A stretch of 64,000 nucleotides of DNA from Cyrtodaria siliqua (Eukaryota > Mollusca > Bivalvia > Adapedonta > Hiatellidae): assembly GCA_037043455.1 (NCBI GenBank), contig JAWPHD010005563.1:38501-102500 (forward strand). The letters run 5' to 3'. Both the position numbers and the translations under genes were made by a program. The notes beneath the pieces are model-generated. The model did not search any database and had not been told where the DNA came from. It saw only the letters and a list, made by a program, of their open reading frames with translations. Positions 53,931-64,000 of this stretch are shown here, in pieces (position 1 is the first letter of the stretch; each line of letters begins with the position of its first letter).

Positions 53931-55689
53931 TTAAAGAGGTGCAATTATTTGAGTTTATGTTAATTTGCCTTCCATAGGTAAGGGACTCACAACTTGCATT
54001 TTTAAATTATCAAAATTAAGAATGTTATGTTGCCATATACTATGTCTGGGAGTAATGAATTTGACTACTGTAAAAACAGTGCACCGGTAAAACAATACCA
54101 GTACACAGCTACTTTATTACAGGGCACATGATTGTATTAAAATATATATTACTGCACCAAATACATAATACTGCTACACCGGTATATTTTCGATACACCG
54201 GTGTTTTTTCAAACCGGGTGCAACGGTTTAATTTATCAGGGATGAATAACATTGATGCATCTGATTTATATTATTGGTAACCATTTTCCCTCTCTGATGC
54301 AGCTTTGAATAACCTATACTGTTAAACATTTGATTCAATAAAATCGATAAAATACTGACTCAATTATCATCTGCCTTAATAATGTAAAGGGTAGTGCTAG
54401 GTGTCTGATACAGGCGTGTATTCTAGTGACAGCACTGTAAACATGAGAATTAAGGCCACTGTTGCAAGGAGGCATGCATGCAACTGACCTTTCTGTCATT
54501 TTATTTTTAAATCCTAAATTTGTTATGCAAGAAAAACTACAAACAGAATCAATCAATTGAATTTGCCAACAGGTCGTGTGATAAGAATCAATTAAATTTG
54601 ATCAGAGGTCATGAATGGTATTACGTCTCTGATTTAAACAAACATAATTCATTCATTCTTTTCTTAACTTAAAGTAGTCGAACTTGAATGTAGACGAAAC
54701 CTCTTGCAACTCGGTAATATCACGGAGAACATGAGATGTCCCAGTTGATATTTTAATATGCAAAATATTGACGGTCACTTTTGTAATAAAGCATTCAAAC
54801 CAGGACTTTATTATTATATAGTCTATCTACTGTCCCCATTCAAACAAAAGACTATTTTATTTAAGAAATGATAAGGTAAATAAAGAGTTTAAATAATCAT
54901 AAGAAAAAGATCATTAATTGTGACGTACATCACTGACCTCTTGCAGTAAAACAACACAGAATTCGAACAAAAACGCCCGAAAAACGCAGCGACGAAATTT
55001 ACACATTTCCACAGTTTTATTGTGTTTTCCAGTTTAAAATGTGACTATACATTGTATTTTGTTTAAATATTGTTCTATTTATAATTTTAATCACAAATAT
55101 CATGAAAAACGTTATTTAAAATTAATTCGTAAATGCCCCCTCCAATTACTAATTCGCAAATGGCGTGTTGATAATTCGGAAATATCGAGTATTAGTAATT
55201 GGCGTGCTACATTGACAACAGGTGTACCATACCGCCTTAGAATGGTCAGTGGCAATACCTTTCACCCTAGTGTCATTCCAATTAAATAATACAGTATAAA
55301 TAAGGAATTCGGCGCCAGGCTGTGTCCAATAATAGACTATATGTAGCATAAATAGGCGAAATAATTATCTATGTATGCATATAACTAGAAATGTGTTCAT
55401 GCGACACGGATACCCCCACTAAAAACAATCAGCGGAAAATGTAAACTTTGGCCGCAACTCATGTAATACATGATAGATGTTGACGTCGAATCGATATGTA
55501 CATATTGATATCATAGGAATGCAACCTGTAAATTTTCGAAACAATCGATTGAAAACTGTGGGAGATAATAGATACACATTATATCTTAACGTAAAGCATG
55601 ATATAAGGTTTCGAAACAATCGATTGAAAACAGCGGGAGGAGATAGTCACACATGATACTAACGTAACATTTGACAAAAAATACAGAAG
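53931..55689. other. Non-coding stretch with a two-unit tandem duplication
   Basis: TTCGAAACAATCGATTGAAA occurs at 55536 and 55611 with similar flanks (two units of about 75 bases). A pattern of 'ATTACTAATTCG' around 55140-55200 also occurs near 29045. No genes seen. Confidence 0.35.
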
Positions 55690-56400
55690 CCAGAGCAACA
55701 AGAGAATAAACCATTGAGGGCAAGGCTAGATTGCAGACAAACATCAAACGTCACCGTCTTTTGGGCTTTATATAGACGTCATCATAGGGTCCACAGCCTG
55801 TCCGGTCATCGCACAATTAAAGAGGAAAGCATAATGGCGAACTGTAAATGGGTCCACCACCAAGCATGCAGTGCCTTGCAGAATGATAGGGTCATAATCT
55901 CTTTTGATAAAACTTTTAACAAGTTTAACAAATGTAGTATGAAAGTGATCATGCCCAAGGATCTTACGAAGTTTGTAAATCACGTCTTACATTACTTTTA
56001 TATTTGTGAAGAAGATCAGGATTGCGATAATAACATTTTGCAATGGATATACGAATATAGATATAAAAATCGAACAGGAAAAGTAAGGACGACAGTCAAA
56101 CACACACAGAAACACAGAACACATTTAAAGATGAATAAAAGGCCAAATAAGACATCACAAACACTAAAGGGTTGACAATAGGGCTACCGCCTTGGAACGG
56201 TCAGTGGCAAAGAATGGCCGCTGGTGGTTTAAATCAGGTTCTAGGGTGCCCCAAACCTCACACTTACCCTACCCAATTAAACGGGACAGTGTAAAGTAAG
56301 AAGTCCCCGCCATGAGCTATTCTCTAACCAACAAGGCAGCAGTAATAGGCAATATAAATAAAACACAAAGATGCTCGTGTAGTATGTAGACAGTATGAAA
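55690..56400 (-). mobile_element. Penelope-like retroelement remnant, two units head to tail, inverted
   Basis: The minus strand has a family tail (56400-56060) followed directly by coding for the RT C-terminus (56055-55768, ending in the MTSI stop) and the start of a second tail (to 55690). The junction (ATATTCG next to TTGCAAAATG) is the same as at 26357. Upstream coding bits (TTACAACCTGACTTCTATGG, complement near 56455) lead into the first tail. Confidence 0.6.
55768..56055 (-). pseudogene. Reverse transcriptase C-terminal fragment (same family as 26358-26679)
   Basis: The minus strand encodes IYKLRKILGHDHFHTTFVKL, KRDYDPIILQGTACLVVDP and TVRHYAFLFNCAM before stopping after MMTSI, nearly the same as the plus-strand segment at 26460-26679. 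There is no catalytic region and it is dead. Confidence 0.6.
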
Positions 56401-57180
56401 GTTATCATGACCAATTATTCCGTAGTTTGTATATCACGTCACCATAGAAGTCAGGTTGTAATAATCATTGTCACAGAAGAGTTATTAAATTGTCACAGAT
56501 AAGTTAATAAATTACTTTTATATTTGGAAAGAAGATTAGTTTAGTTTATACAAATTTTACGAATATTGAAGTCCTCAACTCGAGTACAAGTTCTAAAAAA
56601 CGAATAAGTTGAGACACATAGACCCAATAGAAGTTGCTCTGTGAACATCTAAATGGGGATAATTAACAATATCAAAATTAAAATCATCTCTCCTGTCATA
56701 TATTTTGCTAATTATTTCACCATTTTCAATAGAGAGATGTAAATCTAGAAAAGAAGGTCAGTATCAGAAATATTAGCTTTGTTAAATGAGTATGATAATG
56801 GACCTTTGGAAACGGCCGAAAACGACACATACGAACTATTTCAGTCTCGGTTTCATGAGCGGTAGATACATATGCTAGCTACTTCTCACGACCTCTAGCC
56901 CCGGGTTGAGCAGAACTCAATACTAATAAAATCAATAGTAAAAAGATATCCCGAAGATGGCATGCATATGGCGGTGGACATGGATATTTATCTGCCCCAT
57001 GTCCTACGGCGTATAAGTTGAAGTTCAAACTAAATGACTGTTAATTTACAAGGTCGATTGATATTACAGGCAAGCAGCCTGTTAAGTTTGTGTTTGTGAG
57101 AGGAGATAGACACACAAACTTTTCGTTATGGACACTCGGCTATATATGCCCTTTCATCATCCGGTGGTTTGGACATACAC
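56401..57180. other. Non-coding stretch with a shared dispersed repeat
   Basis: 56786-56855 repeats the sequence at 35388-35450 (TGGACCTTTGGAAACGGCCG). Part of 56430-56530 derives from the Penelope-like coding region. Confidence 0.4.
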
Positions 57181-57525
57181 AGCCTAGAAAGATAAACATA
57201 TCGGACAGGGTAAGCAGCATTCAAGGACGACAGAAATTATAACAGAAAACCGTAAAATATGGGCTGTAAAAAAACTGCATATTTTGAGATGTTTGCTGAA
57301 AATGGGAGACGCGCTTACGATCGATTTACCTGTATTGATAAATAGTAAATGGCGGCGTTTTATCGCGACAACATAAATAAATAAACTAGAGCGTTTATGA
57401 AACCGTTTCTCCTCCCTATATACTGTAGTCCCTGAAATAACTAACAAGGTACAACATTGTTGCGTTGAACCATCGATTAGTCTATTTAATGCCATTTTCT
57501 GTTTTTATTTTGTAGATTCAGCACG

Positions 57526-59007
57526 ATGTTTAAATGCTTTTACTGTTCCCGAGCTCACGATGGGTTCAGGGACATGATATTACATCTGATCGAGAATCAC
57601 ACACATGAAGAAATAATATTAGGGTGTATTGAAGGCAAACAGTTAAAACAATCAGTTTTAAGGTAATACCAGATTTGTGTTAGGAGCAACGTAGATTCAT
57701 CTGAATAGATGAACATTCAAACAGGATCAATATATCAAAAAGAAATACGTTTCCAAAAGAGAGTCCATTAAAAAAAGTAATAAATCAATGTTCGGGAAAC
57801 ATCCCAGAAGTACAAACTGAAGTATGCACTGTGGTATTTGACAGTGAAAAAGTGAGGAGCCTTACGTCACTGGGGTTGATTTAACTAAATAGTGTGTTAA
57901 AATACTTTGTTCCCCTCTTACTGATGTCATAATTAGATGATTTCATATCATTCAATAAACTTGTAGATCATGATTAGATCATGGCGGGGATATCTTTATT
58001 TACACTGTCCTGTTTTAATGGGATGACAGTGGGGTAAGTTTGAGGTTTGGTGCACCCTAGAACCGGTTTAAACCCCCAGTGGCCTACTTGGCCACTGACC
58101 GTTCCAAGGCGGTAGCCCTATTGTCAACCCTTTTGTGTGTGTGATGTCGTTTGCATTTATTATTGCTTTTTCCTTCTTGTTTGTCTGTTTGCGTGTTTGT
58201 TTCTGTGTTTTGTGGTTGACTGTCCTCCTTGAATGCTACTTTCCCTGTCCGATCTTTTTATATTCCTTGTAAGTGAGAAGAAATTTTCACTAGACAACAT
58301 TGCGTTTTTGCTATTTCTTGATGTAGTAAAGTGGTATAACTTGGACAGGTCGACAACATTTATGAGATATAATGACAAAATTAAACTGTTTTGGAGCACT
58401 GGATTAAAACTGTTTCGGAGGAGATTCCTTAGATTTATGGGAGGGCTGAAAAATAGAGGTCAGGTAAATGATGGTAGGGTATCATCGGGCACTTTTTCAG
58501 CGGAAAAATCAAAGGTGAACTTTGTTGTTCCAGATCGTCGTGTTCTAAAAGATGAGGATAAAATTGTTTTAGGAGAGAAGCCAGGCATTATGCACAAAAT
58601 GATATATACAAACAATTTCTGCAACCGATAATGATCAACAATTGACGTACAAGATATGCGTTGATGGAAAAGAAATAAACCCATCGTGAGGTGGAGAGGT
58701 ACATTTATGGGGGCATGAAGACGCTCCAATGAATGAAATGAAACAAAAAAGACTTCGGGAAGAAATGGAGTTATTCTCTGGTGTTCTTGAAAAGATTGGA
58801 AGACAGATAGAACTTGGCCATACTTTGATCATTGACATCCAACATATGGAGAAAAGATTGATAGCTGAAAGATGCCGTAACGCTATTACGTTACTCAGTA
58901 ACATAATTAAAAATCTCAGGACCGCAAAGGTCGAAAAAAGAGTCCGTTTTAAAAAAGTTACAGCTCCAAATGTAAACAACAACCTACAACCGAACTTTAT
59001 AATATAA
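57526..59007 (+). pseudogene. Multi-copy invertebrate gene family (CxxC...H finger-like N-terminus), broken by stops and a retroelement tail
   Basis: From an ATG at 57526: FKCFYCSRAHDGFRDMILHL with a C-x2-C ... H-x4-H finger-like start, then a stop at about 57663 and decayed sequence. After a retroelement tail, coding returns at 58262 (NIAFLLFLDVVKWYN, STGLKLFRRRFLRFMGG, KVNFVVPDRRVL), a stop at 58629, a TGA at about 58687, and a final helical part (58729-59007) ending QPNFII. I recognise the family as widespread in mollusc and cnidarian genomes, with no function known to me. TTTTTATTTTGTAG just before the start (57500-57514) looks like a splice acceptor, so the parent gene has a 5' intron. 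Confidence 0.55.
57955..58262 (+). mobile_element. Retroelement tail inserted in the 57.5-59.0 kb gene
   Basis: Starts near ATCATGGCGGGGATATC, carries TTGAGGTTTGGTGCACCCTA and CCGTTCCAAGGCGGTAGCCC, and ends CCCTGTCCGATCTTTTTATA. The gene's coding sequence resumes directly after. Confidence 0.75.
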
Positions 59008-59050
59008 ACGAAAAATCAATTAATTATTATTTGATTGTAAATACAATAAG

Positions 59051-59257
59051 TTATTGGTCGTCATTAATCCCTGTCTCAGTAAAAAGAACGAACATGACTT
59101 CCCAAGTTGCAGTACTGTTCGGAACAAGTTGCAGTCCAGTCCCAAATACAACTCCGGCAAGTTGCCGTACACCCAAGAATGGCATATTTACATCGATATA
59201 ACACAAAGTACGATATTTTTGCACCAATGCATCAGAAAACATCATGCATGGTGACAA
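59051..59257 (-). other. Unassigned open frame with internal GCAACTT repeats
   Basis: A 68-codon minus-strand frame (FLGVRQLAGVVFGTGLQLVP, WEVMFVLFTETGINDDQ). The DNA has GCAACTTG-type units at about 20-30 base spacing (59105-59165), so the frame may be incidental. No family recognised. Confidence 0.2.
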
Positions 59258-59259
59258 AT

Positions 59260-61018
59260 TAGAGGTTAAATATTGACAATAAAGTATAATAAAGAGGAAA
59301 AATCATTACCTCAAAAGCAGACGATGCAAACTTTTTTTGTGATTAGGGCGGTGATTATCGGGTTTTTTACACGTCTATAACATTATAAAACGTAGTCGGT
59401 GTAACAGTAAAGAGATATGATTGTATTGGGTTCTTATACTCGTAGAACAATGATGAAAATAAACCCGTGTTCATAAAATTAACCTCGGTGTGTCCAGTTT
59501 GACTTTTACTATCGATTCTCTACTCGCAATATCCGGAGGACGTTGATACGCAGTGTACATAGACTAATGGATGGACGTAACATTTCTTGCAGATTTTACA
59601 CAGGTTTAGACTTAAAACATAAAGACGTACATTTCTTATCATTGTCAGCCATGATGATTGATCAGTCTTGATTGTGATGATTGATCAGTCTTTAAATGGC
59701 TTTTTTCTCACAACTCAATAAAGTGGCGGCAAATACTTAAAAAATAGAAATGTGACGTTAGAAAGAACTTCAAATTATGGTCTAGCATCTTTCATCCAAA
59801 TGATGTCAGCTGGTGATTTTTTAATATATGGTTCCGTGTTTTGGTTCACCAATTATTGGTATAAAAGGTCTTAAGTGCATTAGCAGGAAATGAATTGTCG
59901 TGACACCTGTGTTATGCTTTAAATTTGGAGGCAAATTTTGATGTTCAGAATTTATAAAAAATAAATAAGCAGTTAAATTCATTTTCTAAAATTGTGTGGT
60001 ATTCAGAAGTTTGATATATAAAGTGTCAGTTAATTTATTTAATAAAGTCTTTGAGGTGACATAATTTCTCTTAGGCTTAATTTTGACAGCTGGCTTCCTG
60101 CTATGATAACTGACAATTAATCAGTTTAACAAAAGAAGTCCAATCAAGATAAGTTAACAGGAAAGCCAAGTTGATTATAAAATGGCTTATTGTAGACATT
60201 TGGATAAACTTAATAACCTGTATGAACGATAACGCTGTTCACGCTATTTTCATAACCAGGGGCTACCCCGCCTGCCTGATATTTTTTGTAACTTGTATTT
60301 TTATTGGTCGAAGTTGTGTAGACCAAAGTCCTTTTTAAGATCTAATTTTTCAAGTGGAATATGAGTTTTAAGTTTAACCTTTGAGGAGTAGAGAATAAGT
60401 TTTAAGTTTTTAAGACAGAGGAATACCTCGTGTATTTGGATATCCATTTGAAGATTATTGAATAAGTTTATGTTTGGTGATTCCAACATTGTGACAATTT
60501 GTTAAAGAGATATCTGGTTTTCCAGTGAAGCATTTACATTAAATACGTGGACATTTGAATATTAATTTAGAAGATTATGTTTGGTGATTCCAACATTTGT
60601 GATTATATGTTTAAGTGATATTTGGTTTCATTTAGTTTTTACATTGAATAAGTGAACATACATTGAATAAGAGAACACTATATGTGTTATCGTTTTATAT
60701 ACATATACATATACTTAGAGGAACATTAAAATGCAATACAGTGACAATTCGAACAACTCCTCATTTATTTTATACATCACACATTGTGCGGACCACACAA
60801 ATAGCCGCATAATACCCGTATATACAAATAAAGTGGGTCTAGGAACAAGAGTAGATTAGGATCTTCTTCATTAGAAGGAAACGACGATGCTACACAAAGT
60901 ATTCGCCACACTTCTGTGTATGACATAATAAATGTAATGTGCCACAAATACTAAATATAAATTGTGCAGATAAAGGTAAGTGATTTTTATGAGAAAACCT
61001 CCTTTTGTTAAAATCGAA
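59260..61018. other. Non-coding stretch
   Basis: The only structure I see is a two-unit duplication of about 100 bases around TATGTTTGGTGATTCCAACA (60470 and 60568) and short CATATA repeats near 60700. Confidence 0.3.
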
Positions 61019-61024
61019 TTTATT
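61019..61024 (-). terminator. Polyadenylation signal for the 61 kb gene
   Basis: AATAAA on the minus strand, about 25 bases beyond the stop codon at 61047-61049. Confidence 0.4.
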
Positions 61025-61046
61025 TGGGATTAAATCATTCAGTACA

Positions 61047-61565
61047 TTATACATGTTTTACGAGAAAGGTACTGCGAATGTACAACGTCCTTCGGAAGGA
61101 ATGCAAATCCGCCGGCGGTTCCGTGTTCATGGAGAGGCTACCATCCGCAAATATGTTGCTGAAGTTCTCTGTAAAAACGTTCTTCCTCGGAAACGAAACA
61201 TCACAATGATCAGAGATGGACATACGCAGCTGCCAATATTACCTATGGTCTCCACTGTATAATTTAATTATACTTTGTATACGTTATAAAAAGAAATCTC
61301 CACGATTATTTACTTCATGTGTCTCTTAATTGATATCATTTACAGTAAATCACACTTTCATTTGTCTTTTTTACGACAGTTACGGTATCCAAATTCCTGG
61401 GCGAGTAAAGGAAGCGCGCATCGTCCGATTCTATCATACGAACGCTGTTCCAGCGCGTGATGAAACAGACAATCGACATCAACCAGACGACAAGGAAGAG
61501 AAGCAACAGTACGAGTTCTATGTTCAGTACTGTTGTCGAGTACCGCGACACCTCGGCCATCGTCT
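61047..61565 (-). CDS. Candidate host gene, last two exons: single-pass membrane protein with cytoplasmic tail
   Basis: The exon at 61565-61375 begins after a strong acceptor (TTTAATGTTTCAG) and ends at a GTAAAA donor. It encodes a membrane helix (NIELVLLLLFLVVWLMSIVC) followed by a basic stop-transfer region and NSVRMIESDDARFLYSPRN. A 145-base intron (61374-61230) leads to a phase-0 acceptor (TTGGCAG) and a last exon (61229-61047) encoding SISDHCDVSFPRKNVF, NIFADGSLSMNTEPPADL and TLYIRSTFLVKHV-stop. Both exons are GC-richer than their surroundings. The extracellular part would lie in exons at higher coordinates or beyond the window; I could not find them. I do not recognise the family. This is the only sequence here that looks like a normal spliced host gene. 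Confidence 0.5.
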
Positions 61566-61619
61566 CTGAAACATTAAACAGTAAATAAAGAAAGCCAGCT
61601 TTGTATAGATAATATAATC

Positions 61620-61965
61620 AGTACTTGATAATAAATCTCAATGCTAATTTGAATGTTTCATTGATATCTTGAGAGCGGTATTTGTTCTTTTAAAATGACG
61701 GTCATACTATAATTTTACACAAACTTGATTTTGGTAATACCTCATGTTTGCAGAATGACGCCTTTTAACATTATAAACAAGTAAAACCTATACGTGGTAA
61801 TAAATCTCGTGCTAATTTGAATGTTTCAGGGATACTGTGAGGGTAATATTTATTTGTCCATTTAAAGGACACATGACGATCATACTATAATTGTACATAA
61901 ACTTAATTTTGTAAATACCTCATGAGTACAGTGTGACGTTTTTTAACATTACAAATAAATTCTAT
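61620..61965. repeat. Two-unit tandem duplication, about 170 bp, in the presumed intron
   Basis: GATAATAAATCTCAATGCTAATTTG at 61627 and GGTAATAAATCTCGTGCTAA at 61796 start two similar units, each with CATACTATAATT(T/G)TACA and AATACCTCATG. Confidence 0.6.
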
Positions 61966-63160
61966 AGCTTACTGTAATTATAAAGACAATCCACATTCAA
62001 TTTATTAAATATGAATGTTTATAAGAATGATTATGACAAGTATCTTTTAAGGTTTGTTGGGGGGTGGTCCATTTCGACCCTTACAAACCTATTTTCGGGG
62101 TGATTTGACCATTATTTCGCTTTTCATGGAATGATATTACAGTCCAGTTTGCATATTGAGTCTTTTAACAAGAACATATGAAATAAGGAGTTTCACCTCT
62201 TTGGTTAAACACTTCGATATCAATAAAAGTTACAAACTTTCATTTCTATGTTAGCAACCATATGTTAAAATGTCACCTTATTAATCTTAATTCGACAACC
62301 TCTTCCCATGCTCCCAGGCTCCCATGCTAAGAAACATATTTTATAACAGCTCAAATGTTTCATTAACGTCTCTAAATTCACCTATTTTAAAAAAGTGACA
62401 TAATTATGAGGTCTCTTTTTTAGAAATCGTGTTGTTCATTCTAGTCCTAAGGGGTTTCCCTCTGCAGAACTTGCAATGTTAAGCGGAGCAGTTGTAATTA
62501 TTTGTCTTGCAAGTCACAATTAAATTAGGTGGTAGATTGTGTAATTTATGTATAGCCTCTAATGTTGATCGACGTACACATTACGTCATTTATGTGTTGA
62601 ACTTCACCACGTTGTGATACACAATGTGTTGGACAAACAGATCGATCTTTAAAAGTTCTATTTCATACATATACAATCTAGGAAATCGCCAACAAAAATA
62701 TGAGTACCAACACATACTTTTAACAATGTCACTAGTAAGGCGGCTTCAAAGTAAAGTTATTGCAGAGTTAAGATGGATGAAACATTTGCAGACACCATAT
62801 TCCCTGGATATTAATGATAACATGTATCAGCATGGAAATATTTCAAAAGAGCAAGATATTGATTTTCAATCTAGATCGCATGGTGGTAGAAGTAACGGTA
62901 ATAGCCAGTTGCTAATTGATATACTATGTGTAAACAGTCTGAAAAGCACTCTATGTTTTCACGCCTTACTTCCTTGTCCATTTATTTGTCTTTACTGGAT
63001 CGACGACGAATTGATTCCTACCAGTCCGTTTTGTATCGCCGGCGTAGCATGGCAGGTACCTAAAGATAACTTAGTCCGTCGTCGTCGGCTGCATGTATTT
63101 ATGTATTATGATCTATGTTAAAAATATGTAAGTAATTATATGAAATTATATGAAATCTTC
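61966..63160. other. Mostly non-coding stretch with one unassigned long frame
   Basis: A 165-codon plus-strand frame (62624-63121) starts MCWTNRSIFK and includes MSLVRRLQSKVIAELRWMKH and PFICLYWIDDELIP. It has no recognisable domain, signal peptide or splice structure, and may be chance or a decayed element. Confidence 0.25.
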
Positions 63161-63164
63161 TACA

Positions 63165-63705
63165 ATAATGACACATATCACTTCATTAAACTTGCTTAAA
63201 ACGTTGTCAAAAGAGCTTATGATCCTATCAATTTGCATCTCACTGCATGGTTAGTTGTTGACCCATTATACAGTTCGCCACTAAGCTTTTCTCTTTCATT
63301 TTGCGAATACCGGACAGATTATGACATCTACCTAAATCCTCACAGGACGGTAGCGTTAGATGTCTGTCTTAAATCTTGTCTTGTCGTACCAATAACGGTT
63401 TGTTCTCTTGTTTCTCTGGCTTCTGCCAAGTCATTGAGTACTGGCTTTCTGGCTTTCTAGGCTTTTTTATATTCATATAGTTTATGACCCTATCATCTTG
63501 CAACTCATTGTATAATTAGTGGTTCACCCATTTACAGTTCGCCATTATGCATGTTTGATTGTGCGATGAAAGGACAGATTGTAGACCCTATGATAATTTC
63601 TCCCTAAATATTGACAAGGACGGTAACGTTTAATAATTGTATTCAATCATGTCGGGGCATGCCCTAAACGATATATCCTCTTGTTGCTCACTCTTCTGCC
63701 AAAAA
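63165..63705 (+). mobile_element. Two diverged head-to-tail copies of the Penelope-like family
   Basis: The first unit runs 63180-63475 (TTATGATCCTATCA, CAGTTCGCCACTAAGCTTTT, GTTTGTTCTCTTGTTTCTC, GCCAAGTCATTGAG). The second starts at 63482 (TTATGACCCTATCATCTTGC, CAGTTCGCCATTATGC, CTCTTGTTGCTCA). Both begin in the RT coding end and stop short of the usual 3' end. Confidence 0.55.
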
Positions 63706-64000
63706 TGAGAAAAATGATCCTATAGAAATGACAGCAGCCAAACGCCATGGCACGTTGATCCGCACTGTACCACAAACAAAGAGGAGATTAACTCTACAAT
63801 GAAAATAACAATACACACCACAAAGAGTTTGAAGACAGGGTTTCCGACTTAGAACGGTCAATAGACAATATGACCCATTGGTTAGCTTAACTCGATTTTG
63901 AAGTGTACACAACCTCGATATTTTATTTAACCATGTAAATGTTGAGTATTTTCATAATATATTTATATATATATATATTTATATATATATTTATTCATAA
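63706..64000. other. Non-coding end of window
   Basis: A diverged family 3' segment may lie at about 63820-63875 (minus: CCGTTCTAAGTCGGAAACCC). An (AT)n-rich tract is at 63955-63995. Confidence 0.35.

Noticed and set aside
62624..63121. 165-codon plus-strand frame as a host gene
   Set aside because: No domain, no splice signals, no leader; kept only as a mention in the stretch description.

Overview
This window is AT-rich animal DNA, most likely from a marine bivalve or a related lophotrochozoan. The evidence is dense nested retroelements, tRNA-headed SINEs, long simple-sequence tracts, no operons, and gene families that (from general knowledge) are multi-copy in mollusc and cnidarian genomes. 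The organism is an inference. I could run no database search, so family names rest on motifs and recognition.

The main content is two copies of a Polinton/Maverick (adintovirus-like) element in opposite orientation. Copy 1 (1 to about 5.7 kb, running off the left edge) holds a compact and largely intact virion module: a P-loop packaging ATPase cut by the edge, a probable double jelly-roll major capsid protein, a coiled-coil membrane protein, a conserved protein split from its tail anchor by a short deletion, a probable penton/minor capsid protein, a small beta-rich protein and a small membrane protein. Spacers are a few tens of bases and starts sit in A-rich leaders. Copy 2 (about 35.65 to 47.23 kb) is the same element inverted and badly decayed. 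It supplies what the window edge hides: small conserved genes, an rve integrase with its DDE triad, and a protein-primed type B DNA polymerase. Copy 2 has lost the ATPase; a short retroelement tail sits there instead. Its polymerase pseudogene carries a 0.94 kb insertion bounded by a 5-base direct repeat that encodes a different, replication-like protein segment.

Between the copies lies nested repeat DNA. At 8.2-13.7 kb there is a LINE 3' fragment, tetranucleotide and CA-rich repeats, and tails of a dispersed retroelement. From 13.7 to 24.6 kb a roughly 90-bp satellite (each unit carrying a small palindrome) is interrupted by two LINEs: one keeps ORF1 and the endonuclease but lacks reverse transcriptase (14.2-16.9 kb); the other keeps the RT (20.5-23.7 kb) and has itself received a tRNA-derived SINE with a 12-bp target duplication. 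A third LINE is at 30.2-33.7 kb.

One retroelement family recurs throughout, in both orientations. Its copies share one 3' end and are 5'-truncated to different degrees. The longest copies carry the C-terminal part of a reverse transcriptase (25.5-26.7 kb, 55.7-56.1 kb), and at three loci two units lie head to tail. This fits a Penelope-like element.

The right third (47-64 kb) is mostly tandem repeats and non-coding DNA. It has a second tRNA-SINE, a broken copy of a multi-copy invertebrate gene family (57.5-59.0 kb), and the best candidate for a normal host gene: two 3' exons on the minus strand at 61.05-61.57 kb encoding a single-pass membrane protein tail, with good splice signals and a polyadenylation signal. 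I see no rRNA gene, functional tRNA gene or CRISPR array.
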